64,000 bases of DNA from Sagittula sp. P11 (lineage in GTDB: Bacteria > Pseudomonadota > Alphaproteobacteria > Rhodobacterales > Rhodobacteraceae): NCBI RefSeq assembly GCF_002814095.1, contig NZ_CP021913.1:3664501-3728500 (forward strand), in the 5' to 3' direction. Each line of letters begins with the position of its first letter. Positions within the stretch are counted from its first letter, which is position 1. Position numbers and translations under genes: made by a program. The notes beneath the pieces were generated by a model. That model made no database searches. It had not been told where the DNA came from and saw only the letters and a program-made list of their open reading frames with translations. This document shows positions 43,731 to 53,613 of this stretch, one piece after another.

Positions 43731-44762
43731 ATGTCGGACCAGAGAATTCGGAACATGGAGCAATTCGCCACGGTCTGCGGCATCTCCCGTCCCACGTTGT
43801 CGAAGTACTTCCACGACCCGTCGAGCGTGCGCAAGTCGACCCGCCAGAGGATCGAGGATGCGCTCGAGGAATTCGACTACCGGCCCAATATCTTCGCGAT
43901 CAACCAGAACCGGAAGCTGACGAAGAACGTGGGCATTGTGGTGCCCTATCTCGCCGACCCTTTCTTTGCGGAGATCGCACGCAATATCGAGACCATGGTG
44001 ATCGAGGCGGGCTTCCGTCCGATCCTGCTGTCGTCGCACGGCAGCACCAGCCAGGAGATCGAGAATCTCGACAGCCTCCGGTCGATCAAGCCCGCCGGGG
44101 TGCTGATGGCGCCGCTTGGCCGGGCATCGGACCGCGACGCGGTGGAGGCCTTTTGCAGGGATGTGCCATCCGTCCTGTTCGACAGCAATATCAGTGGTTT
44201 GGGTGATGCTTTTGTGGGTCACGACAATCTGCAGGCCACCACATTGATCTGCGACTACCTGTGCCGTACCGGGAGTTCGCCGGCATTCTTCGAGATGCGC
44301 ACCCCGACCAACCCGAACGCCTACCGGAGGCGCAAGGCCTACTCCGAAGCGATGGAGCGCGAGGGGCATCCCGTGCACCTTCTGCAGGTCGAGGGCGAGG
44401 ACTGGGAGTTCGAGCGGATCGGCTACGAAGGCGGGCTGAAGCTGATCGAAGAGCGCGCTCTGCCCTCGGACACCATCCTGTGTTCGAACGACCGTCTCGC
44501 CATCGGGCTGCTGGCGGCCGCCTACGAGAAGGGCCTGCGCGTGGGGCGTGGATTCGGCACCTCGTTGCGCATTGCCGGACACGACGATCACCCGTTTTCG
44601 CGCTACACCTGCCCGTCGCTCACCACCGTCAGTCAGGACTACACCGCAATCGCAGAACGCAGCGTCGACCTGCTGTTCAAGCTGATAGACGGCGGCGAAC
44701 GCACTGAAATCCGCCGGGAAATCCTGTTCGAGGGCAAACTTGTCATGCGAAACTCTGCGTAA
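43731..44762 (+). CDS. LacI-family regulator of the polyol operon
   Basis: A 343-residue regulator with an N-terminal helix-turn-helix (QFATVCGISRPTLSKYFHDP, residues 10-29) and hinge (ALEEFDYRPN) followed by a periplasmic-binding-protein-like effector domain (NVGIVVPYLADPFFAEIARN). It precedes the smo operon on the same strand with a 117-nt gap. ATG 43731 follows GAGGGG; ATG 43755 is possible but would remove residues before the HTH. A sorbitol- or mannitol-type effector is inferred. Confidence 0.9.
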   Translation: MSDQRIRNMEQFATVCGISRPTLSKYFHDPSSVRKSTRQRIEDALEEFDYRPNIFAINQNRKLTKNVGIVVPYLADPFFAEIARNIETMVIEAGFRPILLSSHGSTSQEIENLDSLRSIKPAGVLMAPLGRASDRDAVEAFCRDVPSVLFDSNISGLGDAFVGHDNLQATTLICDYLCRTGSSPAFFEMRTPTNPNAYRRRKAYSEAMEREGHPVHLLQVEGEDWEFERIGYEGGLKLIEERALPSDTILCSNDRLAIGLLAAAYEKGLRVGRGFGTSLRIAGHDDHPFSRYTCPSLTTVSQDYTAIAERSVDLLFKLIDGGERTEIRREILFEGKLVMRNSA

Positions 44763-44789
44763 AGTTTCTGCGTTGCGGCAAGAAAGAAA

Positions 44790-44808
44790 TTTACGGGAGT
44801 AAAGAAAT
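44790..44808. promoter_or_regulatory. Candidate LacI-type operator in front of smoE
   Basis: TTTAC (44790-44794) and GTAAA (44799-44803) form an inverted repeat with 4-nt spacing, extending into the GTAAAGAAAT decamer (44799-44808) shared with 43657-43666. It abuts the -35 box of the likely smoE promoter. Confidence 0.45.
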
Positions 44809-44811
44809 GGA

Positions 44812-44840
44812 TTGACGGAGTGCGACACTTGGTCTTAGCT
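44812..44840 (+). promoter_or_regulatory. Probable smoE promoter
   Basis: TTGACG (44812-44817) is a good -35 box; TTAGCT (44835-44840) at 17-bp spacing is a weak -10 box. The start codon lies 40 nt downstream. The operator immediately upstream fits repression or catabolite control. Confidence 0.45.
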
Positions 44841-44879
44841 GTTGCCAGTTCGATCCAAGAGACCAAGGGAGGAAATTGG

Positions 44880-46181
44880 ATGAAACTGAAGAGCGCACTG
44901 TTCGCAGTGAGCGCGCTCGTTTCTGTTGCCGCCACCGCGGCCACGGCCGAGACGCTGACCATCGCGACCGTCAACAACGGCGACATGATCCGGATGCAGG
45001 GTCTGACGAGCGATTTCACCGAAAAGACCGGTCATGAAGTGGAGTGGGTCACCCTCGAGGAAAACGTGCTGCGTCAGCGCGTGACCCAGGACATCGCCAC
45101 CAAGGGCGGCCAGTTCGACATCATGACCATCGGCATGTACGAGACGCCGATCTGGGCCAAGAACGGCTGGCTCGTGGCGCTGGACGACCTCAGCGACAGC
45201 TATGACGCCGACGACATCCTTCCCGCCATGCGCGACGGCCTGTCCTACGACGGCACGCTCTACGCGGCACCGTTCTACGGTGAATCGTCGATGATCATGT
45301 ACCGCACCGACCTGATGGAAGAGGCCGGGCTGGAAATGCCCGACGCCCCGACCTGGGACTTCGTGAAGGAAGCGGCCGAGGCGATGACCGACAAGGACGC
45401 CGAGATCTACGGCGTCTGCCTGCGCGGCAAGGCCGGCTGGGGCGAGAACATGGCCTTCCTGACCGCCATGTCCAACTCCTTCGGCGCGCGCTGGTTCGAC
45501 GAGGACTGGACCCCGCAGTTCGACAGCGAGGCATGGTCCCAGACCCTGAACTTCTACCTCGACCTGATGAACAACTACGGTCCTCCGGGCGCGTCCACCA
45601 ACGGCTTCAACGAGAACCTCGCGCTGTTCCAGCAGGGCAAGTGCGGCATGTGGATCGACGCCACCGTGGCGGCCTCCTTCGTGACCAACCCCAACGACTC
45701 CACCGTGGCGGACAAGGTCGGCTTCGCGCTGGCACCGGACGCCGGCAACGGCAAGCGGGGCAACTGGCTCTGGGCATGGGCACTGGGCATCCCGGCAGGC
45801 ACCGCCAAGGAAGCCGCAGCCAAGGAGTTCATCGAGTGGGCGACCTCGAAGGATTACATCGAGCTCGTGGCCGAAAACGAAGGCTGGGCCAACGTTCCCC
45901 CGGGCGCGCGTACCTCGCTCTACGAGAACCCGGAGTACCAGAAGGTGCCGTTCGCCAAGATGACCCTCGAGAGCATCAACTCCGCCGACCCGCTTGAGCC
46001 GACCGTGGACCCGGTTCCGTACCAGGGCGTACAGTTTGTCGCGATCCCCGAGTTCGCCGGTATCGCAACCCAGGTTGGACAGGAATTCTCGGCAGCGCTG
46101 GCAGGCCAGCAGTCGGCAGAAGAAGCGCTGGAAAAGGCGCAGTCGATCACTGCCGAGGAAATGGAAGCCGCAGGCTACTAA
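44880..46181 (+). CDS. smoE: Polyol ABC transporter substrate-binding protein
   Basis: A 433-residue periplasmic binding protein (family 1) for sorbitol/mannitol-type polyols. The signal peptide is MKLKSALFAVSALVSVAATA, with cleavage near ATA/ET. Mature features ATVNNGDMIRMQGLTSDFTE and the FDIMTIGMYETPIWAKNGWL region match SmoE-like proteins. The ribosome site AAGGGAGGAAA is strong. Gene order smoE-F-G-K-S-mtlK is that described for Rhodobacter sphaeroides. A long hairpin follows the stop. Confidence 0.93.
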   Translation: MKLKSALFAVSALVSVAATAATAETLTIATVNNGDMIRMQGLTSDFTEKTGHEVEWVTLEENVLRQRVTQDIATKGGQFDIMTIGMYETPIWAKNGWLVALDDLSDSYDADDILPAMRDGLSYDGTLYAAPFYGESSMIMYRTDLMEEAGLEMPDAPTWDFVKEAAEAMTDKDAEIYGVCLRGKAGWGENMAFLTAMSNSFGARWFDEDWTPQFDSEAWSQTLNFYLDLMNNYGPPGASTNGFNENLALFQQGKCGMWIDATVAASFVTNPNDSTVADKVGFALAPDAGNGKRGNWLWAWALGIPAGTAKEAAAKEFIEWATSKDYIELVAENEGWANVPPGARTSLYENPEYQKVPFAKMTLESINSADPLEPTVDPVPYQGVQFVAIPEFAGIATQVGQEFSAALAGQQSAEEALEKAQSITAEEMEAAGY

Positions 46182-46194
46182 GGCCTCCTCCCCG

Positions 46195-46230
46195 GTCCGG
46201 GGGCGACCGCTGCAGGTTGTCCCCGGGCCA
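46195..46230 (+). terminator. 15-bp hairpin after smoE
   Basis: Bases 46195-46209 and 46216-46230 pair along a 15-bp stem that includes three G-T pairs, with a 6-nt GCTGCA loop. No T-tract follows. It lies 13 nt beyond the smoE stop and upstream of smoF, again separating the binding-protein message from the membrane-subunit genes. Confidence 0.7.
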
Positions 46231-46302
46231 ATTGGTACAACACATATTCCATTCATGAACGTTCCGCGCGGCTGCCGTGCCGCCGGTGAGGGAGGACGTC
46301 AC

Positions 46303-47169
46303 ATGGCAACGCAACATTCGCGATCCGCCGCGCGGCTGATGATGGCACCCGCCGTCGTGCTGCTTCTGGGCTGGATGCTCGTACCCCTGCTGATGACGCT
46401 GTATTTCTCGTTCAAGACGTACCTGCCGCTGCGCGGTGGCGATCTTGGCTGGGCCGGTTTCGAGAACTACGTGCGTTTCGTGACGTCCAGCGCCTTCTGG
46501 CCCTCGGTCCTCACCACTCTGATCATCGTCGGCGGCGTGCTGGTCATCACCGTGGTGCTGGGGGTCTTCCTGGCGCTGCTCCTCGACCAGCCGATGTGGG
46601 GGCAGGGGATTGTCCGACTGCTTGTCATCGCGCCGTTCTTCGTCATGCCGACCGTGTCGGCGCTGGTCTGGAAGAACATGTTCATGGACCCGGTGAACGG
46701 CCTGTTTGCCCACCTCTGGAAATTCTTCGGAGCGACGCCGGTCGAATGGCTCTCCAACGCCTCGATGACCTCGATCATCATGATCGTGTCCTGGCAGTGG
46801 CTGCCCTTCGCGACGCTCATCCTTCTGACCGCGATCCAGTCGCTCGACAGTGAGCAGCTCGAGGCGGCAGAGATGGACGGCGCGCCCGCGCACTCCCGCT
46901 TCACCTACATCATCCTGCCGCACCTTGGCCGGGCGATCACCATCGTGATCCTGATCCAGACGATCTTCCTGCTGTCGATCTTCGCGGAAATCTTCGTCAC
47001 CACCCAAGGGTCGTTCGGTACCCGGACGCTGACCTACCTGATCTTCCAGCGCGTGCTGGAAAGCCAGAACGTCGGTCTCGGCTCTGCCGGGGGTGTCTAT
47101 GCCATCATCCTTGCCAACATCGTCGCCATCTTCCTGATGCGCATCGTCGGCAAGAACCTGGACGCGTGA
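46303..47169 (+). CDS. smoF: Polyol ABC transporter permease
   Basis: A 288-residue six-helix permease of the MalF type. The EAA loop QLEAAEMDGAPAHSRFTYII is near residues 185-205. GGGAGGACGTC precedes the ATG at 46303; the reading frame is open upstream but crosses the smoE stop region and hairpin. It pairs with smoG 13 nt downstream. Confidence 0.93.
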   Translation: MATQHSRSAARLMMAPAVVLLLGWMLVPLLMTLYFSFKTYLPLRGGDLGWAGFENYVRFVTSSAFWPSVLTTLIIVGGVLVITVVLGVFLALLLDQPMWGQGIVRLLVIAPFFVMPTVSALVWKNMFMDPVNGLFAHLWKFFGATPVEWLSNASMTSIIMIVSWQWLPFATLILLTAIQSLDSEQLEAAEMDGAPAHSRFTYIILPHLGRAITIVILIQTIFLLSIFAEIFVTTQGSFGTRTLTYLIFQRVLESQNVGLGSAGGVYAIILANIVAIFLMRIVGKNLDA

Positions 47170-47182
47170 GGGAGGACGTATC

Positions 47183-48013
47183 ATGGCTCGCGCAGTCACA
47201 AGCCAGCGCAAGGCGCTGAACACCGCAATCGCCTGGGGGATCGGCCTGCTGATCTTCTTCCCGATCCTCTGGACCATCCTGACCAGCTTCAAGACAGAGG
47301 CGCAGGCCATCTCCGATCCGCCGGTCTTCCTGTTCTTCGACTGGACGCTGGAGAACTACGGGGTGGTTCAGGAACGCTCCAACTACATGCGGTTCCTGTG
47401 GAACTCGGTGATCATCGCGGGCGGCTCGACCATCCTCGGGATCATCATCGCGGTGCCCGCCGCATGGTCGATGGCCTTCGTGCCCTCGCGGCGGACCAAG
47501 GACATCCTGCTCTGGATGCTCTCCACCAAGATGTTGCCGGCGGTCGGCGTGCTCTACCCGATCTACCTGCTGTTCATCAAAATGGGTCTTCTGGACACCC
47601 GCATCGGCCTGGTCATCGTGATGATGCTCATCAACCTGCCGATCATCGTCTGGATGCTCTACACCTACTTCCGCGAAATCCCGGGCGAGATCCTGGAAGC
47701 CGCGCGGATGGACGGTGCCAGCCTGAGGGAAGAGATCCTTTACGTTCTGACGCCGATGGCGGTGCCGGGGATCGCGTCGACGCTGCTCCTGAACTTCATC
47801 CTCGCCTGGAACGAGGCGTTCTGGACCCTGAACCTGACTGCGGCGAAGGCGGCCCCGCTGACGGCCTTCATCGCCAGCTACTCCAGCCCCGAAGGGCTGT
47901 TCTACGCGAAACTCTCGGCGGCGTCCGTCATGGCCATCGCCCCGATCCTGATCATGGGCTGGTTCAGCCAGAAACAACTTGTCCGCGGCCTGACGTTCGG
48001 CGCGGTGAAATAA
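47183..48013 (+). CDS. smoG: Polyol ABC transporter permease
   Basis: A 276-residue six-helix permease of the MalG type with the EAA loop [20 protein letters not shown]. The ribosome site GGGAGGACG is identical in form to that of smoF. It completes the membrane channel of the polyol importer and is followed after 19 nt by the ATPase gene. Confidence 0.93.
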   Translation: MARAVTSQRKALNTAIAWGIGLLIFFPILWTILTSFKTEAQAISDPPVFLFFDWTLENYGVVQERSNYMRFLWNSVIIAGGSTILGIIIAVPAAWSMAFVPSRRTKDILLWMLSTKMLPAVGVLYPIYLLFIKMGLLDTRIGLVIVMMLINLPIIVWMLYTYFREIPGEILEAARMDGASLREEILYVLTPMAVPGIASTLLLNFILAWNEAFWTLNLTAAKAAPLTAFIASYSSPEGLFYAKLSAASVMAIAPILIMGWFSQKQLVRGLTFGAVK

Positions 48014-48032
48014 GCGAGGGGGGAGAAGAAAC

Positions 48033-49033
<1,001 letters not shown>

Positions 49034-49037
<4 letters not shown>

Positions 49038-49807
49038 AAAGACTGGACGGAAAATCCGCGCTGATCACCGGCGCGGCGCGTGGCATCGGCAAGGGGTTTG
49101 CCGAAGCCTACCTGCGTGAGGGCGCCACCGTGGCCATCGGTGACATCGACATGGCGGCGGCCGAGGCCACGGCGGCGGAACTGGGGAAGGGGGCCTATGC
49201 CATCCACCTCGATGTCACCCGGCAGGACAGCATCGACGCCGCCATCGCCGGTGTGGTCGAGCGCGCGGGCAAGCTCGACATCCTCGTCAACAACGCCGCG
49301 GTCTTCGACGCGGCCGAGACGGTGGACATCACCCGCGACAGCTATGACCGGCTTTATGCGATCAACGTGGCGGGCACGCTCTTCACCATGCAGGCGGCGG
49401 CCAAGCAGATGATTGCGCAGGGGCAGGGCGGCAAGATCATCAACATGGCATCGCAAGCCGGGCGGCGGGGCGAAAGCCTCGTGCTGGTCTACTGCTCCAC
49501 CAAGGCGGCGGTGATCTCGATGACGCAATCCGCCGGACTGAACCTGATCAAGCACGGCATCAACGTGAACGCCATCGCGCCGGGCGTGGTGGACGGCGAA
49601 CACTGGGTCCACGTCGATTCCATGTTCGCCAGGCTGGAGGGCAAGCCGCTCGGCCAGAAGCGCCGCGAGGTCGAGGCGAGCGTGCCCGCGGGCCGCTATG
49701 CCGTCCCCGGCGACCTGTCCCCCATGGCCGTTTTCCTCGCGTCGAGCGACTCCGATTACGTGGTCGCCCAGACCTACAACGTCGACGGCGGCCAGTGGAT
49801 GAGCTGA
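49034..49807 (+). CDS. smoS: Sorbitol dehydrogenase (SDR)
   Basis: A 257-residue SDR oxidising D-glucitol to D-fructose (and related polyols) with NAD+. Motifs are [10 protein letters not shown] (residues 12-21), an aspartate after the second strand (GDIDMA) favouring NAD+, NNAA in place of NNAG near 87-90, and the active-site YCSTK pair. It is translationally coupled to smoK through an ATGA overlap. Position and length match SmoS from the Rhodobacter operon. Confidence 0.93.
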
Positions 49808-49835
49808 CCGCAGAGCGGCCCCTTTATTGACCTGT

Positions 49836-49854
49836 CGGGAGGCGCGGCCTCCCG
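49836..49854 (+). repeat. Small hairpin between smoS and mtlK
   Basis: CGGGAGGC (49836-49843) and GCCTCCCG (49847-49854) form an 8-bp stem with a GCG loop in the 67-nt smoS-mtlK gap. There is no T-tract; partial attenuation or message protection is possible. Confidence 0.45.
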
Positions 49855-49874
49855 CCCATCCCTGAGAGGTTCCC

Positions 49875-51344
49875 ATGGCGACCAGACTTTGTGACGCCAA
49901 CCTGTCCGATTTGCCTGTGGCCATCGCGCGCCCCACCTACGACCGGAGCGCGGTGACGCCCGGCATCGTGCATATCGGACTGGGCAATTTCCACCGCGCG
50001 CATCAGGCTTGGTATCTCCATCGTCTGATGCAGCAGGGCGAGGCGCTTGATTGGGGCATCATCGGTGCCGGCGTCCGTCCCTACGACGAGGCGCAGCGCC
50101 GGAAGATGGCCGCGCAGGACTACCTGACCACGCTGATCGAACTCGACCCGAAAGGCACCTCCGCCGAGGTGGTGGGCTCGATGATCGGCTATGTGCCCAT
50201 CGAAGAGGGCAACGGCGCGCTGATCGCGCAGATGGCCGATCCGGCGATCCGCATCGTCGCGCTGACTGTCACCGAAGGAGGCTATTACCTCGATCCGGCG
50301 ACCAAGAAGTTCGATCCGTCCCATCCGGACATCCAGCACGACGTCGCCCACCCCGACGCGCCCCGGACTGCCTTCGGCGCCATGGTGGCGGCGCTGCGGC
50401 TGCGGCGCGATGCGGGCGTCCCGGCCTTCACCTGCCAGAGCTGCGACAACCTTCCCGGCAACGGCGAGATCATGCACATGGTCATTGTCTCGCTTGCCCG
50501 CCTGATGGAACCCGGTCTGGCCGACTGGATCGAGGCGAACTCCGCCTTCCCGAACTCCATGGTCGACTGCATCGTGCCCGCCACCGGGCCGAAGGAGCAG
50601 GCGCTGGTGCAGGATTTCGGCGTCGACGACGCCGTGCCGGTCACACATGAGAACTTCCGCCAGTGGGTGATCGAGGACAAGTTCTGTGCCGGTCGTCCGG
50701 CATGGGAGAACGTCGGCGCCACGATCACCGACCTCGTCCACGACTACGAGGCGATGAAGCTGCGCATCCTGAACGGCGGCCATCAGGTCATCGCCGCGCC
50801 TGCGGAGATCCTCGGGATCGAGACCATCCACGAAACGATGGAGCATCCACAGATCAAGGGACTCTTCCGCAAGATCGCGCTGGAGGAGATGGCGCCGCAT
50901 ATCCACGCCGTCCCGGGTATGACGCCCGAGGCCTATGTCGACCAGATCGACGAACGCTTCTCCAACCCGAAGATCGCCGACACCGTGCGGCGCGTGGCCT
51001 TCGACGGCTCCTCCCGCCACACCGGGGCGGTGTTGCCGCAGATCCGCGACGCCGTGGCCAAGGACACGCCGCTGGACGGGCTGGCCCTGTCGCAGGCGCT
51101 TTGGGCACGGATGTGCGCAGGCACGCGGGAGGACGGGTCGGAGATCATCGCGAACGATCCCGTCTGGGACGACCTCAAGGCGGCGGCAACGGCCGCGAAG
51201 GATGACCCCTCCGCCTGGCTCGCGCAGCGCCATTTCTACGGCGCGCTCGCGGACGATCCACGGTTCACTGCGGCCTTCGACAAGTGGCTGCGCATGCTCT
51301 GGTCGGGCGGGGTGGTGGCCACGTTGAAGACCTACCTGGCCTAG
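49875..51344 (+). CDS. mtlK: Mannitol 2-dehydrogenase
   Basis: A 489-residue long-chain polyol dehydrogenase that oxidises D-mannitol to D-fructose with NAD+. The N-terminal IVHIGLGNFHRAHQAWYLH binds cofactor, and the catalytic K-x5-N-x2-H pattern appears as KLRILNGGHQ. It follows smoS as in the Rhodobacter polyol operon. The kinase genes (fructokinase or xylulokinase) that follow mtlK in that operon are missing here; the next gene is a broken acetate kinase. Confidence 0.94.
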   Translation: MATRLCDANLSDLPVAIARPTYDRSAVTPGIVHIGLGNFHRAHQAWYLHRLMQQGEALDWGIIGAGVRPYDEAQRRKMAAQDYLTTLIELDPKGTSAEVVGSMIGYVPIEEGNGALIAQMADPAIRIVALTVTEGGYYLDPATKKFDPSHPDIQHDVAHPDAPRTAFGAMVAALRLRRDAGVPAFTCQSCDNLPGNGEIMHMVIVSLARLMEPGLADWIEANSAFPNSMVDCIVPATGPKEQALVQDFGVDDAVPVTHENFRQWVIEDKFCAGRPAWENVGATITDLVHDYEAMKLRILNGGHQVIAAPAEILGIETIHETMEHPQIKGLFRKIALEEMAPHIHAVPGMTPEAYVDQIDERFSNPKIADTVRRVAFDGSSRHTGAVLPQIRDAVAKDTPLDGLALSQALWARMCAGTREDGSEIIANDPVWDDLKAAATAAKDDPSAWLAQRHFYGALADDPRFTAAFDKWLRMLWSGGVVATLKTYLA

Positions 51345-51488
51345 GCCGGTCCGTGGCGCGCCGCCGATGTCCTCCGGCGGTTGGCATGGCGCGCGCTTTG
51401 CGCAATACCCTCCTGACGCGACGCGCCCCTGTGCGGCGCCGATGACAATCGGTGCCGCCGTCAGGCCGGGCGTAGACTGGGGGAGACC

Positions 51489-52274
51489 ATGACCGACGCC
51501 GTCCTTGCCCTTAACACCGGCTCTTCTTCGGTGAAGTTCTCGGTGGCCCGGGCCTTTGCGCCCGGGGCGCCGCTGCTGTGGGGCGCGGCAGAGCGTCTCG
51601 GCACCGATAGAGCGATGATTACGCTCCACAGCCACGACGACAGCAGGCAGGAGCAGTCCGTCCCCGGCGCCACCCATGCCGATGCCCTCCAGCGCCTTCT
51701 GGCCATCCTGCAGACGGATCGCCCGGACCTGCGGATCGCCGGCGTCGGTCACCGGATCGTTCACGGCGGGCACAGGTTCACCGCGCCGGAGCCGGTCACG
51801 CCGGAGGTGCTGGCGGCGCTGGAAGACATCGTCCCCCTCGCGCCGCTCCACCAGCCACACGGGATCGGTGCGATCCGGGCGGCGCAGGATCTGTTCCCCG
51901 ACGCCCGCCACGTCGCCTGCTTCGACACGGCCTTCCATGCGGGAAAGCCCTTCGAACACGACGCCTACGCCCTGCCGCGTCGCTACTATGACGAGGGCAT
52001 CCGCCGCTACGGATTTCACGGGCTGGCGTGCCAGTCCATCTGCACGGCGCTCCGGGCAGAAGGCTTCCCCCTGGACACCGCGCGCCTCGCCATAGCGCAC
52101 CTGGGCAATGGCTGTTCCGTCACGGCGGTCGAGAACGGGCGGTCAAAGGCCACCAGCATGGGCTTTTCGGTGCTCGACGGGCTGACGATGGGCACCCGTT
52201 GCGGCGCGCTGGACCCCGGCTGCCTACGCGCGGACCCTGACCACCGCAATCGCCCGCCCCGCTGCGCGAGATGA
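51489..52274 (+). pseudogene. ackA: Acetate kinase, truncated
   Basis: The first about 245 residues are a clear acetate kinase: ALNTGSSSVKFSV at the N-terminus, GHRIVHGGHRF, and the adenosine/phosphate site HLGNGCSVTAVENGRS, followed by LTMGTRCGALDPG. At base ~52225 the homology stops and about 17 unrelated residues lead to a stop, so roughly the last 150 residues of a 395-residue enzyme are gone. The lost part includes conserved active-site elements, so the product should be inactive. The break lies beside an integrase remnant, which points to deletion linked to mobile DNA. Confidence 0.85.
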
Positions 52275-52357
52275 AAGCTCCGCGCGCCGGGCGATTGCTC
52301 AACCTGCGCCAACCGGCGTAAACACTAACCGGGCTCCGGTCGTGGCTGGATGAAAGT

Positions 52358-53386
52358 TCAGTGGCAGGTCAGCCGGACTCTAATCGACGGTGGAGGAAAA
52401 ATCCCGTGGCAGGTCACTTCCGGTGTTAGGTCGACCGTCACGTTGTTGCCTCTCTTCTTTCGTGGATGCTTCATGTCCCGCACGAGGATCGTGTTTTCGG
52501 CTTCATTTAGGTCGTCCCATTGCAAGTGGCAGATTTCGTCGATGCGCCGGGTCGAATAGATTGCGAACACGACGATCGTCGCGACGGGCAGTTTCTGTCG
52601 CTTGTTCGAAGTCACAGCGGTAAGGACCCTGTCAAGTTCCTCGAGAGTGGGTCGTCGATCTCGTTGCTGGGAACGGGCAATCGTATCGGTTTCCCAGAGC
52701 AGTGCCATTGCGTCGTCTACAACTTGCGGCGGAATCGGCGATCCGCGTCGCCGGGCACGCTGCAGCGTTGTGGAGAAAATTGCCATGTAGCCGGCAGCGG
52801 TTTGAGGAGCGCGTCCCTCGCTGACCAACGTTTCCGCGAAAGTCATGATCGAGTCGACTGTCAGGTCCGAACATTTGGTCATTTGCCAGGTCGGGTGCTC
52901 GGAAAGATATTGAAGGTATTGGCGTGTGCTTCGTTCGATCTTCTGATCCTTCTCGAGACGGGCCTTCAGGATGTCGGCGACCATCGGAGCCAAGGTTTTG
53001 GCCGTAGACACAGGAAAACCGTTCAGTTCGATCTCAGCAACCATCCTTTTCCGCCATGCGCGGGCTGTGGTCAGAGAACTGAAGGTTCGGCACAAGCTGT
53101 GCATCTTGCCATGAACACGCCCCCGGAGCTGCACGCGGTATGAAGTTGTTCCGTCAGAGTTCGTGATTGTCGTTGTGTTCGGTTCCGGCTTTTTCGGCTT
53201 CGCCATTTTGGCTACCGACTGTGGTGCCTGCTTCCTGTTCCGTTTCTTCGTCGAAGGGACGGCTGTCGCGATTTTTGGAGACGCTGGCGCTGCGTGAGCG
53301 AATGCTGACTGCTTTGCCGCCTGATCTCGGGTTATGCGGGCCAGAAGGTCGTGGGTTCCATTTTGGGGCGAGAGTGAGTAGGTCAT
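52358..53386 (-). pseudogene. Tyrosine recombinase/integrase, C-terminally truncated
   Basis: A 342-residue remnant. The N-terminal 90 residues are basic and low-complexity, then come an arm/core-binding region (MVADILKARLEKDQKIERST...) and the start of the catalytic domain with the first catalytic arginine in IYSTRRIDEICHLQWDDL. The frame then reads about 25 unrelated residues to the stop; the HxxR box, the second histidine and the tyrosine nucleophile are absent. It cannot recombine DNA. ATG 53386 is chosen as the first start that avoids the repeat-rich attachment region. Confidence 0.8.
52361..52416. repeat. Direct repeat pair, possible insertion-sequence end
   Basis: GTGGCAGGTCA occurs at 52361-52371 and 52406-52416, 45 bp apart. 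The repeat overlaps the point where the integrase frame loses homology. Multiple short repeats of this GTGGCA-type sequence occur at the ends of some IS21-family elements as I recall, so this may be a leftover IS end; the match is from memory and not verified. Confidence 0.35.
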
Positions 53387-53512
53387 GTCGGCCTCTTGAT
53401 TTCTTGATTGCTTCGAAGTGGAGGTCGGTCTGTTTCGACTGATCCGAAAAGAAGTCGGTTTGGACAGCGATCGAGAGGGCTCCGGGCGGCGCCCGGGCCT
53501 GGGCATGGCAAC

Positions 53513-53594
53513 CTGTGCTACGCCGTAGCACAGCAAGTCCGCAAACCCCGGCAAACCGCCGGAAATCCCGGCAAATTAGGGGTGTCGTGCTACG
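53513..53594. repeat. Phased repeats and palindrome next to dusA, attachment-site-like
   Basis: CTGTGCTACG (53513-53522) and CGTAGCACAG (53524-53533) form a near-perfect palindrome around one base; GTGCTACG recurs at 53587-53594. Between them are four 10-bp units (53541-53580) of the form GCAAAnCCCG, spaced one helical turn apart. Such phased arrays are typical of integrase arm-binding sites, and the position immediately before dusA fits an attachment region. Confidence 0.5.
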
Positions 53595-53613
53595 TCTGAG
53601 ATGGGAGCGTAAG

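Larger units (their letters stand above)
52225..53613. mobile_element. Degraded dusA-linked integrative element
   Basis: Between the broken acetate kinase and dusA lies about 1.4 kb with visibly lower GC and different codon use. It holds a truncated integrase pointing away from dusA, a possible IS end, and palindromic and 10-bp-phased repeats next to dusA. The 5' end of dusA is a well-known chromosomal target for a family of tyrosine integrases. No cargo genes remain, so this is a scar of a lost island or prophage. Confidence 0.7.

Noticed and set aside
49824-52100. 758-codon open frame on the minus strand opposite mtlK and ackA
   Set aside because: Antisense shadow of mtlK and the acetate kinase remnant; no motif and no ribosome site.
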